Source: Oscillospiraceae bacterium
GTDB lineage: Bacteria > Bacillota_A > Clostridia > Oscillospirales > Oscillospiraceae
Direction of reading: 5' to 3'
Assembly (NCBI GenBank): GCA_017545325.1
Contig: JAFWOX010000031.1
Coordinates: 1-44,704 of the forward strand
DNA: 44,704 nucleotides
This document shows, one piece after another, positions 16,341 through 25,037 of the stretch. The notes under the pieces are model-generated. The model saw only the letters and a list, made by a program, of their open reading frames with translations, was not told where the DNA came from and made no database searches. Numbering within the stretch: the stretch's first letter is position 1; each line of letters begins with the position of its first letter. The position numbers were made by a program, and so were the translations under genes.

Positions 16341-16390
16341 CCCCGGCTGGGGCCGGTGTCCGGGAAGGGAAATCCATACGGAAAAAGGAA

Positions 16391-16419
16391 TTGCGATTTT
16401 CCTTTTCCTATGCTACAAT
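16391..16419 (+). promoter_or_regulatory. Promoter of the methyltransferase-ECF-truA operon
   Basis: TTGCGA (16391-16396), a 17 bp spacer, and TACAAT (16414-16419) preceded by TGC. It follows the terminator directly and ends 48 bp before the ATG, leaving no room for a riboswitch. Confidence 0.75.
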
Positions 16420-16467
16420 ATAAAATTACTTGAATAGGCAAATCAGCAGATCGGCGAGGGACCGGAT

Positions 16468-17343
16468 ATGTGGGTCAGCGACAACTGGAAGGACTATGCG
16501 CTTCTGGACTGCTCCGACGGGGAAAAGCTGGAGCGGTGGGGCGGGTATATCCTCCGCCGTCCGGACCCCCAGGCCATCTGGAGCACCGGCCGGGAGGGCC
16601 TGTGGAACAAGGCGGACGCGGTTTACCGGCGCTCCTCCTCCGGCGGCGGGCGCTGGACCCTGAGCAACGTGCCCCCCCAGTGGCAGGTGAGCTATGGGGA
16701 CCTGACCTTCCGCATCAAGCTCATGAACTTCAAGCATACGGGCCTTTTTCCCGAGCAGGCGTCGAACTGGGACTTTATCCGCCGCAGCATCGCCGGGGCA
16801 GGAAGACCCATCCGGGTGCTGAATCTGTTTGCCTATACCGGGGCCGCCACCCTGGCCGCTGCGTCAGCCGGAGCCAGCGTCTGCCATGTGGACGCAGCCA
16901 AGGGCATGGTGGGCTGGGCGAAGGAAAACGCCCAGGTATCCGGCCTGGGGGAGAAGCCCATCCGCTGGATCGTGGACGACTGCCGGAAATTTGTGGAAAA
17001 GGAGATCCGCCGGGGCAAGCGGTACGACGCCCTGATCATGGATCCCCCCTCCTACGGCAGAGGGCCCACCGGGGAGGTCTGGAAGCTGGAGGACAGCCTC
17101 TATGATTTCCTGGAGCTCTGCGCCGGCGTCCTGTCTCCGGAGCCCCTGTTCGTGCTGATCAGCTCCTATACCACGGGCCTGCAGCCCGCCGTACTGACCT
17201 ACCTGGCGGAAACGGTGTTTTCCCGCCGCTTCGGCGGCCGGGCGGAGAGCCGGGAGCTGGGCCTCCCGGTGGAGAAAAACGGCCTGATCCTGCCCTGCGG
17301 CGCGGCCTGCCGCTGGCGGGGCAGGGCCTGCGAGGATGATTGA
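16468..17343 (+). CDS. Class I SAM-dependent methyltransferase, rRNA type (RlmI/YccW-like)
   Basis: A 291-residue methyltransferase probably acting on rRNA. The motifs run in order: LNLFAYTGAATLAAASAGA (SAM-binding motif I), VCHVDAAKGMVGWAKENA (motif II), a WIVDDCRKFV segment, and LIMDPPSYGRG, the DPPS catalytic motif of RlmI/RlmK-type enzymes. The N-terminal 100 residues contain PEQASNWDF, also typical. Specific modified base and position cannot be told. A GAGGGACC box precedes the ATG at 16468. It ends 3 bp before the TTG of ecfA1, so it heads the operon. Confidence 0.88.
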   Translation: MWVSDNWKDYALLDCSDGEKLERWGGYILRRPDPQAIWSTGREGLWNKADAVYRRSSSGGGRWTLSNVPPQWQVSYGDLTFRIKLMNFKHTGLFPEQASNWDFIRRSIAGAGRPIRVLNLFAYTGAATLAAASAGASVCHVDAAKGMVGWAKENAQVSGLGEKPIRWIVDDCRKFVEKEIRRGKRYDALIMDPPSYGRGPTGEVWKLEDSLYDFLELCAGVLSPEPLFVLISSYTTGLQPAVLTYLAETVFSRRFGGRAESRELGLPVEKNGLILPCGAACRWRGRACEDD

Positions 17344-17346
17344 ACC

Positions 17347-18189
17347 TTGAGCACCATCATTAAAGCGGAAAAGCTCGTCTATACCTACGAGGGGGCGGAA
17401 ACGCCCACCCTTCGGGGCCTGGACCTGGAGATCGAGGAAGGCAGCTTCGTGGCGGTGCTGGGGCATAACGGCTCCGGCAAATCCACCCTGGCCAAGCACC
17501 TGAACGGCATCCTGATCCCCACCTCCGGCCGGGTGCTGGTGGACGGGATGGATACGGCGAAGGAGGAAAATCTCCTGGCTGTGCGGCATACGGTGGGCAT
17601 GGTCTTCCAGAATCCGGATAACCAGATCGTCGCCAATGTGGTGGAGGACGATGTGGCCTTCGGCCCGGAAAACCTGGGCATCGATCCGGCGGAGATCCGC
17701 CGCCGGGTGGACGACGCCCTGACCAGCGTGCAGATGTACGAATACCGGAACCATGCCCCCCATCTGCTCTCCGGCGGGCAGAAGCAGCGGGTGGCCATCG
17801 CGGGGATCCTGGCCATGAAGCCCAGGTGCATCGTGCTGGATGAGCCCACGGCCATGCTGGACCCGGTGGGCCGGGGGGAGGTGCTGGATACCGTCATCCG
17901 CCTGAATAAGCAGGAGGGGATCACGGTGATCCTGGTGACCCACCACATGGAGGAATGCATCGGGGCGGACCGGCTTCTGGTCATGTCCGGGGGCGCCATC
18001 CTGATGGACGGCAGCCCCAGAGAGATATTCCCCCGGGTGGAGGAGATGGAGGCGGCTCATCTGGGCGTGCCGGACACCACCCGGCTGATCTACGCCCTGA
18101 ACCGGGAGGGCTGCAGCCTTCCCCTGGAGGCCATCACCACGGAAGAATGCGCCCAGGCGCTGCTGCGCGCCTTCGGGCATAAGGAGTAA
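17347..18189 (+). CDS. ecfA1: Energy-coupling factor transporter ATPase EcfA1
   Basis: A 280-residue ATPase of the shared energy-coupling factor module that powers vitamin and metal uptake with interchangeable S components. It has Walker A GHNGSGKST, the Q-loop MVFQNPDNQ, the signature LLSGGQKQR, Walker B CIVLDEPTAMLD and an H-loop THHMEE. The Q-loop sequence NPDNQIVANVVEDDVAFGPEN is the hallmark that separates EcfA proteins from other ABC ATPases. Start is the TTG at 17347, just after the methyltransferase stop, with GAGG upstream. No S-component gene occurs in the window, which fits a group II module serving substrate-binding subunits encoded elsewhere. Confidence 0.95.
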   Translation: MSTIIKAEKLVYTYEGAETPTLRGLDLEIEEGSFVAVLGHNGSGKSTLAKHLNGILIPTSGRVLVDGMDTAKEENLLAVRHTVGMVFQNPDNQIVANVVEDDVAFGPENLGIDPAEIRRRVDDALTSVQMYEYRNHAPHLLSGGQKQRVAIAGILAMKPRCIVLDEPTAMLDPVGRGEVLDTVIRLNKQEGITVILVTHHMEECIGADRLLVMSGGAILMDGSPREIFPRVEEMEAAHLGVPDTTRLIYALNREGCSLPLEAITTEECAQALLRAFGHKE

Positions 18190-18195
18190 GGGACC

Positions 18196-19062
18196 TTGAC
18201 ACCAGTTTTGCAGACGGTCCGATTGACCCATCGCTACAGCGAGGGCACGCCCTTTGAGCGGGTGGCGGTGGAAAGCGTGGACTTTTCCGCCCGGCGCGGG
18301 GAATTTATTGCCATCATCGGACATACCGGCTCCGGGAAGAGCACCTTCATCCAGCACCTGAACGGGCTGCTGAAGCCCAGCTCCGGCAGCGTGCTCTTCG
18401 ATGGACGGGATATCCATTCCAGCAAGGAATTCACCCGGCAGGTACGCTTCCGGGTGGGCCTTCTGTTCCAGTATCCGGAGTACCAGCTCTTTGAGGAGAC
18501 GGTGTACCGGGATATCGCCTTTGGCCCGAAGAACATGAAGCTGAAGGAGGACGAGGTGGACGAGCGGGTCCGGGAGGCCGCGGACTTCGTGGGCCTGGAG
18601 GAGAGTCTGCTGGAAAAATCCCCCTTCGACCTCTCCGGCGGCCAGAAGCGCCGGGTGGCCATCGCCGGCGTCATCGCCATGCGCCCGGAAGTGCTGATCC
18701 TGGATGAGCCCACCGCCGGACTGGATCCCGGGGGCCGGGAGGAGCTTTTGGAAAACATCCTGCGCTACCACGACGGCGGCAAGCGCACGGTGATCTATAT
18801 CACCCACAGCATGGAGGACGCGGCCCGCACCGCCCAGCGCATCGTGGTATTCAACCACGGCCACATCGCCATGGACGGCACACCGAAGGAGGTGTTCCGC
18901 CGGGGCTTCGAGCTGGTGCAGATGGGGATCATCGTTCCCCAGATCACCCGGGTGATGATGCGCCTCCGGGAGCTGGGGCTGGATGTGGACGACGGCGTTT
19001 ACTCCGTGGAACAGGCCCTGGCCGCCCTTCGGGAGAGAAAGGGGGGCGGGGACCATGCTTAA
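18196..19062 (+). CDS. ecfA2: Energy-coupling factor transporter ATPase EcfA2
   Basis: A 288-residue second ATPase of the ECF module. It has Walker A GHTGSGKST, the Q-loop LLFQYPEYQLFEETVYRDI (YPEYQLFE is typical of EcfA2), the signature DLSGGQKRR, Walker B LILDEPTAGLD and H-loop ITHSMED. It pairs with EcfA1 to form the heterodimeric motor. The TTG at 18196 has AAGGAG 9 nt upstream, located over the ecfA1 stop. The last eight bases overlap the start of ecfT, so the three are translationally coupled. Confidence 0.95.
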   Translation: MTPVLQTVRLTHRYSEGTPFERVAVESVDFSARRGEFIAIIGHTGSGKSTFIQHLNGLLKPSSGSVLFDGRDIHSSKEFTRQVRFRVGLLFQYPEYQLFEETVYRDIAFGPKNMKLKEDEVDERVREAADFVGLEESLLEKSPFDLSGGQKRRVAIAGVIAMRPEVLILDEPTAGLDPGGREELLENILRYHDGGKRTVIYITHSMEDAARTAQRIVVFNHGHIAMDGTPKEVFRRGFELVQMGIIVPQITRVMMRLRELGLDVDDGVYSVEQALAALRERKGGGDHA

Positions 19063-19861
19063 GGATATCACCCTGGGCCAGTACTATCCCGGGGATACCC
19101 TGGTCCACCGGCTGGACCCCCGCACCAAGCTGATCCTCACCCTGGTCTATATCGTCGCCCTGTTCACGGCGGCGGTCTATGCCGGGTATGTCCTGGTGTT
19201 CCTGTTTCTGGCGGTGAGCATCCTGGTCTCCCGCATCCGGCTCCGGAGCATCCTCAGCGGGCTGAAGCCCCTGATCATCATCGTGCTGATCACCGGGATC
19301 CTCAACCTCTTCTATACGAGGGGGGAGCATCTGCTGGTGCATTTCTGGCGCATCAGCATCTACTGGGAGGGCGTGGAGACCGCCGTATTCATGGCCCTGC
19401 GGATCATGCTCCTGATCGCAGGCACCTTGCTCCTCACCTATACCACCTCTCCGCTGCAGCTGACGGACGGGCTGGAAAGCCTGCTGAACCCCCTGAAGAA
19501 AATCCATGTGCCGGTGCACGAGCTGGCCATGATGATGTCCATCGCTCTGCGCTTCATCCCCACCCTCATCGAGGAGACGGATAAGATCATGAGCGCCCAG
19601 CGGGCGCGGGGGGCGGATTTCGAAACCGGCGGTCTGATCGCCAAGGCGAAGGCCATGCTCCCCCTGCTGATCCCCCTCTTCGTCAGCGCCTTCCGCCGGG
19701 CGGATGAGCTGGCTACCGCCATGGAGAGCCGCTGCTATCACGGGGGAGACGGGCGGACCCGCATGAAGCAGCTGCGCATGGCCCGGCGGGACTGGATCGC
19801 CCTGGCTGTGGGCGCACTGCTCCTGGCCCTGGTGATCCTGCTCCGGAGGCTGGGGATTTGA
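19055..19861 (+). CDS. ecfT: Energy-coupling factor transporter transmembrane protein EcfT
   Basis: A 268-residue integral membrane scaffold that links EcfA1/A2 to an S component. Four to five hydrophobic segments occupy residues about 25-130 and the C-terminus. The two coupling-helix motifs are clear: AQRARGAD in the first helix and FRRADELATAMESRCY in the second. DPRTKLI near the start is also conserved. The ATG at 19055 overlaps the ecfA2 stop by eight bases and has a G-rich ribosome binding region. The stop overlaps the TTG of truA by four bases. Confidence 0.94.
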   Translation: MLKDITLGQYYPGDTLVHRLDPRTKLILTLVYIVALFTAAVYAGYVLVFLFLAVSILVSRIRLRSILSGLKPLIIIVLITGILNLFYTRGEHLLVHFWRISIYWEGVETAVFMALRIMLLIAGTLLLTYTTSPLQLTDGLESLLNPLKKIHVPVHELAMMMSIALRFIPTLIEETDKIMSAQRARGADFETGGLIAKAKAMLPLLIPLFVSAFRRADELATAMESRCYHGGDGRTRMKQLRMARRDWIALAVGALLLALVILLRRLGI

Positions 19862-20622
19862 GACAGCTTGCCTTGCGCCTCAGCTACGACGGCTCCGCCT
19901 ACCACGGCTGGCAGCGGCAGAAGGGCCTCCCCACGGTACAGGAGACCCTGGAGGAAGCCCTGACCAAGCTATGCAAGGCCGAGACCCGCGCCCTGGGCTG
20001 CGGAAGGACGGACGCCGGGGTGCATGCCCGGAAATACTGCGCCGGGTTCCGGACGGAGTGCGGCGTACCCGCCGACCGGCTGCCCCTCGCCCTGAACGCC
20101 CTGCTGCCGCCGGATATCGCGGTGCAGGCGGCCTGCGAGGTGGAACCGGGCTTTCATCCCGTGTTTTCCTGCCGGAAGAAGGAATATACCTATTATCTGC
20201 GCACCGGCGCGATCCGGGATCCCTTTGAACGGGACCGGGTCTGGTTCCGTCCCGGGGAGCTGGAGCTGGACCGGCTGCGGGCGGGGGCGGCGCAGTTCCT
20301 GGGCACCCATGATTTCGCCGCGGTGCGCAGCGTGGGCACCAATGTGAAGACCACCGTGCGGACGGTTTTCGATTTTGCCGTGGAGCGGGAGGGGGACCTG
20401 TTTTCCTTCCGCATCTGCGCCAGCGGCTTCCTGTACAATATGGCCAGGGCGATGGTGGGCACTGTGCTCTATGTCTCCCTGGGGAAGCTGCGGCCGGAGG
20501 AGATCCCGGCGATCCTGGAGGCGGGGGACCGCTGCCTGGCGGGGCCCACCGTTCCGCCCCAGGGCTTGTACATGACCGGAGTCTGGTATGACGGGGAGGC
20601 GGGGAGGATGATGCAGGCATGA
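19858..20622 (+). CDS. truA: tRNA pseudouridine(38-40) synthase TruA
   Basis: A 254-residue pseudouridine synthase that modifies positions 38-40 in the tRNA anticodon stem. LSYDGSAYHGWQRQ opens the protein, the catalytic Asp lies in GCGRTDAGVHA, and SCRKKEYTYYL, THDFAAVRS and FLYNMARAMVGTV follow in family order. Length is normal. The start is a TTG overlapping the ecfT stop (TTGA), and the stop overlaps the next ATG (ATGA), so it is tightly coupled on both sides. EcfA-EcfA-EcfT-TruA is a conserved Firmicutes arrangement. Confidence 0.96.
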   Translation: MRQLALRLSYDGSAYHGWQRQKGLPTVQETLEEALTKLCKAETRALGCGRTDAGVHARKYCAGFRTECGVPADRLPLALNALLPPDIAVQAACEVEPGFHPVFSCRKKEYTYYLRTGAIRDPFERDRVWFRPGELELDRLRAGAAQFLGTHDFAAVRSVGTNVKTTVRTVFDFAVEREGDLFSFRICASGFLYNMARAMVGTVLYVSLGKLRPEEIPAILEAGDRCLAGPTVPPQGLYMTGVWYDGEAGRMMQA

Positions 20623-21701
20623 GACCGGTATTCAAGGGCGTTCTCCGCTTTCTGGGCGGCCTGTTCCTCCTGGGCCTGGTGGTCCTGGCGGCGGTGGGGA
20701 TCGTTCAGAACGGGAAGGCGGGAGAAAAGACGGAAACCGCCTCCGCCTTCAGCTTTGATCCCTACAGCGAAAACCGCTTCACCGCCGTGGGGAGCAGCCT
20801 CCTGGTGAGCGCGGATTCCGGCCTGACCCTGTTCGACGGGGAGGGGGAGCTCCTCCTTTCCCGGTCTGCAGGCTACGCCGACCCCCTGGTCTTCTCCCGG
20901 GGAAAGACCGCCGCGGTCTGGAGCCAGGAAAACAGCATCGCCCTGCTGATCAAGGAGGATGGCGAAACGGTGGAAGTCGGCCTCCCCGGCAGCGTGATCA
21001 CCGGAAAGGTGAACGCGCAGGGCTGGGGCGTCTTCCTGGCCCGGGAAGGGGGCAGCAAGGGCGTTGCCATTGCCGTCAAGCCCGATGGGCAGGCGGTGTA
21101 CCGGGTACGCCTGGGCAGCAGCTACCCCGTGGACGCGGATCTCTCCCCGGACAGCGGCAGTCTTGCCCTGCTCACCCTGCAGGGAGAGGGTTCCCACCTG
21201 GGGATCTACAGCCTGAACCAGGAGACGGAGCTGCGGAGCTGGTCCGGGGAGGAGGAGATCTTCTTCGAGGCGGCATACCTGAGCGGAAACGCGCTCCTCC
21301 TGCTGAGCACGGAGCGGGCGCTGTTCCTGGACGAGAGATGCGAGCCGGTGAACGAATTTGCCTTCACGGGGGAATTCCTGAAGGATTACGCGATCTCTGA
21401 GGAGGGCTTCATCGTCCTGGCCCTGGGGCGTCACCGGAACGGCAGCGCGGCCCGGCTGCTCACCCTAGATAAGGACGGCCGGGAGCTGGCCTCCCTGGAG
21501 ATCCAGGGCGAGGTGCAGGGGCTGAGCGCCGCGGGGCGCTGGGTCTCCGTGCTGTATCAGGACCGGCTGGCGCTCTATGATCCGGAGCTGCAGGAAAAGG
21601 GCAGCCTGGAGAACGCTTCGGGCGTACAGGCGTCCCTGGTGCGTGAGGATGGCAGCGCCATCGTCGTCGCCGGAGGCAATGCGACGGTTTTTCAACCGTA
21701 A
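20619..21701 (+). CDS. DUF5711-like membrane-anchored beta-propeller protein
   Basis: A 360-residue protein with a single N-terminal membrane helix (FLGGLFLLGLVVLAAVGIV at about 12-30), followed by an extracytoplasmic domain made of repeating beta strands. Phrases such as SADSGLTLFDGEGELL, AVKPDGQAVYRVRL and LALYDPELQEKG look like blades of a beta-propeller. This resembles DUF5711, which occurs in Clostridia, often next to cvpA as here. Function is unknown. The ATG overlaps the truA stop. It ends 93 bp before cvpA. Confidence 0.75.
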   Translation: MRPVFKGVLRFLGGLFLLGLVVLAAVGIVQNGKAGEKTETASAFSFDPYSENRFTAVGSSLLVSADSGLTLFDGEGELLLSRSAGYADPLVFSRGKTAAVWSQENSIALLIKEDGETVEVGLPGSVITGKVNAQGWGVFLAREGGSKGVAIAVKPDGQAVYRVRLGSSYPVDADLSPDSGSLALLTLQGEGSHLGIYSLNQETELRSWSGEEEIFFEAAYLSGNALLLLSTERALFLDERCEPVNEFAFTGEFLKDYAISEEGFIVLALGRHRNGSAARLLTLDKDGRELASLEIQGEVQGLSAAGRWVSVLYQDRLALYDPELQEKGSLENASGVQASLVREDGSAIVVAGGNATVFQP

Positions 21702-21794
21702 AGAACGTACAGAGGGCTCAGGGACGGATCGGCGGAAATGAGCCCGCATAAATCGGCAGGGGTTCAGCTCCCCTAGCCTGAAGGAGGCAATCCC

Positions 21795-22472
21795 ATGATA
21801 CATTGGATCATCGATATCGTTCTGCTGCTTATTCTTGTCGGCTGCGCCTGGAAGGGCTACCGAAACGGGCTGATCCCCGGGATCTTCATGCTCCTGGCCC
21901 TGTTCGCCTCCCTCTATGGGGCGAAGCTGGTGGCGGAGACCTATTCCGAGGAGTTCATCTCCATCCTGGAGCCCTTTGCCAGCGGTCTCACGGACCGGGC
22001 CATGCGGGAGCTGGAGGACGAGGATGTGCTGCAGGGGAACGACGTGTATGCGGCCTCCAAGGCGATCCTGGAGGAGATCGGCTTCATGGGTTCCGCGGCG
22101 AAGAATATCGCCGAAGAGCTGGATAAGGAAGTGAACGAGACCGGGCATGTGCTCCGGGCAGCCATGGTGAAGCGGCTGTGTATCGATGTGGCCTATACCC
22201 TGACCCTGGTCATCACCTTTGTGCTCCTGGCCATTGCCTTCGCCGTGCTGGGGAATCTGATCAGCCTCTCCTTCCATATCCCCGGCCTGGAGGTGATCAA
22301 CGGCGTTCTGGGCGCCGTCTTCGGCCTGGGGGAGGGGGCAGTGTTCGCCTTCTTCATCGCCTGGCTCCTGCGCTTCGGGGGCATGCTTCTGAAGAGCGAG
22401 ATCGTGGAGGAGACCATCCTGCTGAAATGGCTCCAGTCCATGAATCCCCTGGTGGGCTTCTTCGGCCTGTAA
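21795..22472 (+). CDS. cvpA: CvpA family membrane protein
   Basis: A 225-residue membrane protein of the CvpA (colicin V production) family. The N-terminal helix WIIDIVLLLILVGCAWKGY runs into RNGLIPGIFMLLALFASLYG, the family signature, and two further helices (TLVITFVLLAIAFAVLGNLI and a final one) follow, with a charged loop of about 100 residues between. CvpA affects envelope and stress phenotypes in several bacteria, but its molecular role is unclear. GAAGGAGG precedes the ATG. It probably ends the operon begun at 16468. Confidence 0.85.
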   Translation: MIHWIIDIVLLLILVGCAWKGYRNGLIPGIFMLLALFASLYGAKLVAETYSEEFISILEPFASGLTDRAMRELEDEDVLQGNDVYAASKAILEEIGFMGSAAKNIAEELDKEVNETGHVLRAAMVKRLCIDVAYTLTLVITFVLLAIAFAVLGNLISLSFHIPGLEVINGVLGAVFGLGEGAVFAFFIAWLLRFGGMLLKSEIVEETILLKWLQSMNPLVGFFGL

Positions 22473-22522
22473 TGGAAAACCCCCGGAACCCGCTATTCTC
22501 CGGGAATGGAAGAGGCTTGGAT

Positions 22523-22551
22523 TTGCAAGCTTCGGGATAACGTGATACACT
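22523..22551 (+). promoter_or_regulatory. Candidate promoter of the clpE-like gene
   Basis: TTGCAA (22523-22528), a 17 bp spacer, and TACACT (22546-22551). No CtsR heptad operator (GGTCAAA) or CIRCE element is visible, so stress control is not evident. Confidence 0.5.
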
Positions 22552-22602
22552 CATGTCAGGGAAGGGCCGCGGTCTTTCCCCCATGGAAAGGAAGGTGGAC
22601 GG

Positions 22603-24897
22603 ATGCAGCCGCCGATTTGCTCAAGATGCAAAAAGAATGTGGCCGTGGTCTTCATCACGAAGATGGAGAACGGCAAAACCGTGAACGAGGGCCTTTGCCT
22701 GAAATGCGCGAAGGAATTGAATATCCGGCCCGTGGAGGACCTGATGCAGAAGATGGGCATCTCCGATGAGGATCTGGACGGGATCAGCGAGGAGATGACG
22801 GAAGCCCTCAGCGGCGTGGACCATATCCCCGATGCGGACGGGGGGGACGACGAGAGCGGCAAGACCGCCACCTTCCCCTTCTTCAATAAGCTCTTCGGGG
22901 CCAATCCCCCCAGCCAGGAAAACCGGCCCGGGCGGGAGCCCCCCAGACCTGAGCAGCCCCAGGCGCCCCGGGGACCGAAGAAAAAATTCCTGGAAAACTA
23001 CTGCCAGGATCTCACCGGCAAGGCCCGGGACGGGAAGCTGGACCGGATCGTGGGGCGGGAGACCGAGCTGGAGCGGGTGATCCAGATCCTGAACCGGCGG
23101 CAGAAGAACAATCCCTGCCTCATCGGCGAACCCGGCGTGGGCAAGACCGCCATCGCCGAAGGCCTGGCCCAGAAGATCGCCGACGGACAGGTGCCCTATA
23201 AGCTCCGGAATAAAGAGGTCTGGCTCCTGGACCTCACCGCCCTGGTGGCGGGGACCCAGTTCCGGGGCCAGTTCGAGAGCCGGATGAAGGGCCTGATCGA
23301 CGAGATCAAAAAGCAGGGGAACATCATCCTCTTCATCGACGAGGTGCACAGCATCGTGGGCGCTGGGGATGCGGAGGGCAGCATGAACGCCGCCAACATC
23401 CTGAAGCCCGCCCTCTCCCGGGGGGAGATCCAGGTCATCGGCGCCACCACCTTTACGGAATACCGGAAGCATATCGAGAAGGACAGCGCCCTGGAGCGCC
23501 GCTTCCAGCCGGTAACGGTTTCCGAGCCGGGGATCGAAGAGAGCGTCAGCATCATCCAGGGCATCGCCCATTATTATGAGGAGTTCCACTGCGTGCGCAT
23601 TTCGGAGGAGATGTGCCGTCAGGCGGTGATCCTCTCCGAGCGGTACATCACGGACCGCTTCCTGCCGGATAAGGCCATCGACCTGATCGACGAGGCCTGC
23701 AGCGACGTGAACCTGAAGAATATGGATATCGCCCGCAGCGCCAGCATCCATGTGGAAATGGAGGACCTGGTGAAGGAGCGGGAGCGGATCCTGGCCGCCC
23801 CCTACGGGGAGAGCAGCGGGGACTATGCCCGTCTGGCGGAGCTGCGGAGCAAGGAGCTGCAGCTGGATGAGGAGCTCCATGATCTGGAGCAGCGGGGCTG
23901 GCCGGAGCTGACGCTGGAGAATCTGGCCCGGGTCATCGAGCTCTGGACCAAGATCCCCGCCAGCAGCATCAAGGAGGATGAGTTCCAGCGCCTGAGCAAG
24001 CTGGATGAGCGGCTGAAGGCCCACCTCATCGGCCAGGACGAGGCGGTGGACGCGGTATGCGCCGCCATCAAGCGGAACCGGGTGGGCATCTCCCCCAAGC
24101 GCAAGCCCGTATCCTTCATCTTCCTGGGCTCCACCGGCGTGGGCAAGACCGAGCTGGTGAAGCGGCTGGCCGCGGATCTGTTCGACTCCCCCGAGTCCCT
24201 GATCCGCCTGGATATGTCCGAGTTCATGGAGAAGCATACGGTGAGCCGCCTGGTGGGCTCCCCGCCGGGCTACGTGGGCTATGACGAGGCGGGCCAGCTT
24301 ACGGAGAAGGTGCGGAGAAGGCCCTACAGCGTCATCCTCTTTGATGAGATCGAAAAGGCCCATCCGGATGTGATGAACATCCTTCTCCAGATCCTGGACG
24401 ACGGGCGGCTGACGGACGCCCACGGCCGGAATGTGAATTTCGAAAACACGGTCATCATCATGACCACCAACGCGGGCAGCGGCGAGCGCACCGGCAGCGT
24501 GGGTTTCGGCCGCACGATCTCCGAGCAGGGGAAGGAAAAGGCGCTGAAGGCCCTGAACGAGTTCCTCCGGCCGGAGTTCATCAACCGGGTGGACGAGGTC
24601 GTTTCCTTCAACCGGCTTACGGAGGAAAACTTCGTGGAGATCGCCCGGATCATGATGAACGAGCTGAAGGACAGCATGGCCGAGAAGGGCTACAGCCTGA
24701 GCTTCGACGAGGAGCTGCTGAAGTACCTGGCAAACAAGTCCTACTCCGTCACCTACGGCGCCCGGAACCTGCGGCGGCTCATCCAGCGGGAGGTGGAGGA
24801 CGTGATCACCCAGCTGCTGATCCAGAATTACGCCGCCAGCGTGAAGCTGATCGCCGTCACCATGCGGGACGGGGAGGTCCAGGTAGTCACCGCGTAA
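22603..24897 (+). CDS. ATP-dependent Clp protease ATP-binding subunit, ClpE-like (zinc-finger AAA+ unfoldase)
   Basis: A 764-residue HSP100 unfoldase that should feed substrates to ClpP. The N-terminus has a C4 zinc finger (C6, C9, C32, C35), as in ClpE, instead of the double N-domain of ClpC. After an acidic and Pro-rich linker (about 60-130), the first AAA+ domain has Walker A GEPGVGKT at 175 and Walker B ILFIDEVH. The ClpE/ClpC-type middle helix pair (near 400-440, [14 protein letters not shown]) follows, and then the second AAA+ domain with GSTGVGKT at 509 and [22 protein letters not shown] and a sensor-2 GARNLRR are present. Start ATG follows GGAAGG. No clpP, ctsR or mcsAB genes are nearby. 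Confidence 0.94.
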   Translation: MQPPICSRCKKNVAVVFITKMENGKTVNEGLCLKCAKELNIRPVEDLMQKMGISDEDLDGISEEMTEALSGVDHIPDADGGDDESGKTATFPFFNKLFGANPPSQENRPGREPPRPEQPQAPRGPKKKFLENYCQDLTGKARDGKLDRIVGRETELERVIQILNRRQKNNPCLIGEPGVGKTAIAEGLAQKIADGQVPYKLRNKEVWLLDLTALVAGTQFRGQFESRMKGLIDEIKKQGNIILFIDEVHSIVGAGDAEGSMNAANILKPALSRGEIQVIGATTFTEYRKHIEKDSALERRFQPVTVSEPGIEESVSIIQGIAHYYEEFHCVRISEEMCRQAVILSERYITDRFLPDKAIDLIDEACSDVNLKNMDIARSASIHVEMEDLVKERERILAAPYGESSGDYARLAELRSKELQLDEELHDLEQRGWPELTLENLARVIELWTKIPASSIKEDEFQRLSKLDERLKAHLIGQDEAVDAVCAAIKRNRVGISPKRKPVSFIFLGSTGVGKTELVKRLAADLFDSPESLIRLDMSEFMEKHTVSRLVGSPPGYVGYDEAGQLTEKVRRRPYSVILFDEIEKAHPDVMNILLQILDDGRLTDAHGRNVNFENTVIIMTTNAGSGERTGSVGFGRTISEQGKEKALKALNEFLRPEFINRVDEVVSFNRLTEENFVEIARIMMNELKDSMAEKGYSLSFDEELLKYLANKSYSVTYGARNLRRLIQREVEDVITQLLIQNYAASVKLIAVTMRDGEVQVVTA

Positions 24898-24923
24898 TAC
24901 CACAAAACATCAGAAGAATACAG

Positions 24924-24968
24924 AATCAGGAGGAGTACCCGATGGGCGTTCCTCCTGATTTGTTTGTT
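24924..24968 (+). terminator. Terminator after the clpE-like gene
   Basis: AATCAGGAGGA (24924-24934) and TCCTCCTGATT (24950-24960), an 11 bp stem with a 15 nt loop, followed by TGTTTGTTTCGTTTTG. It also separates this gene from the convergent solute-binding gene. Confidence 0.8.
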
Positions 24969-25037
24969 TCGTTTTGTTTGGGTGAATCTCGATCTATTCC
25001 TGCGCCGGAGTGCATAAAAAGCAAAAGCGGAAAGGAA

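Noticed and set aside
16864..19071. A long minus-strand frame opposite the methyltransferase and ECF genes.
   Set aside because: It is antisense to intact ABC genes and has no family features; GC-rich codons remove stops on the opposite strand.
21758..21776. A T-arm-like hairpin (AGGGG, TTCAGC, TCCCCT) resembling the 3' end of tmRNA.
   Set aside because: No acceptor stem, tag frame or matching 5' half is present in the 93 bp gap before cvpA.
22621..24903. A long minus-strand frame opposite the clpE-like gene.
   Set aside because: Same reason: it is the reverse reading of a well-conserved AAA+ gene.
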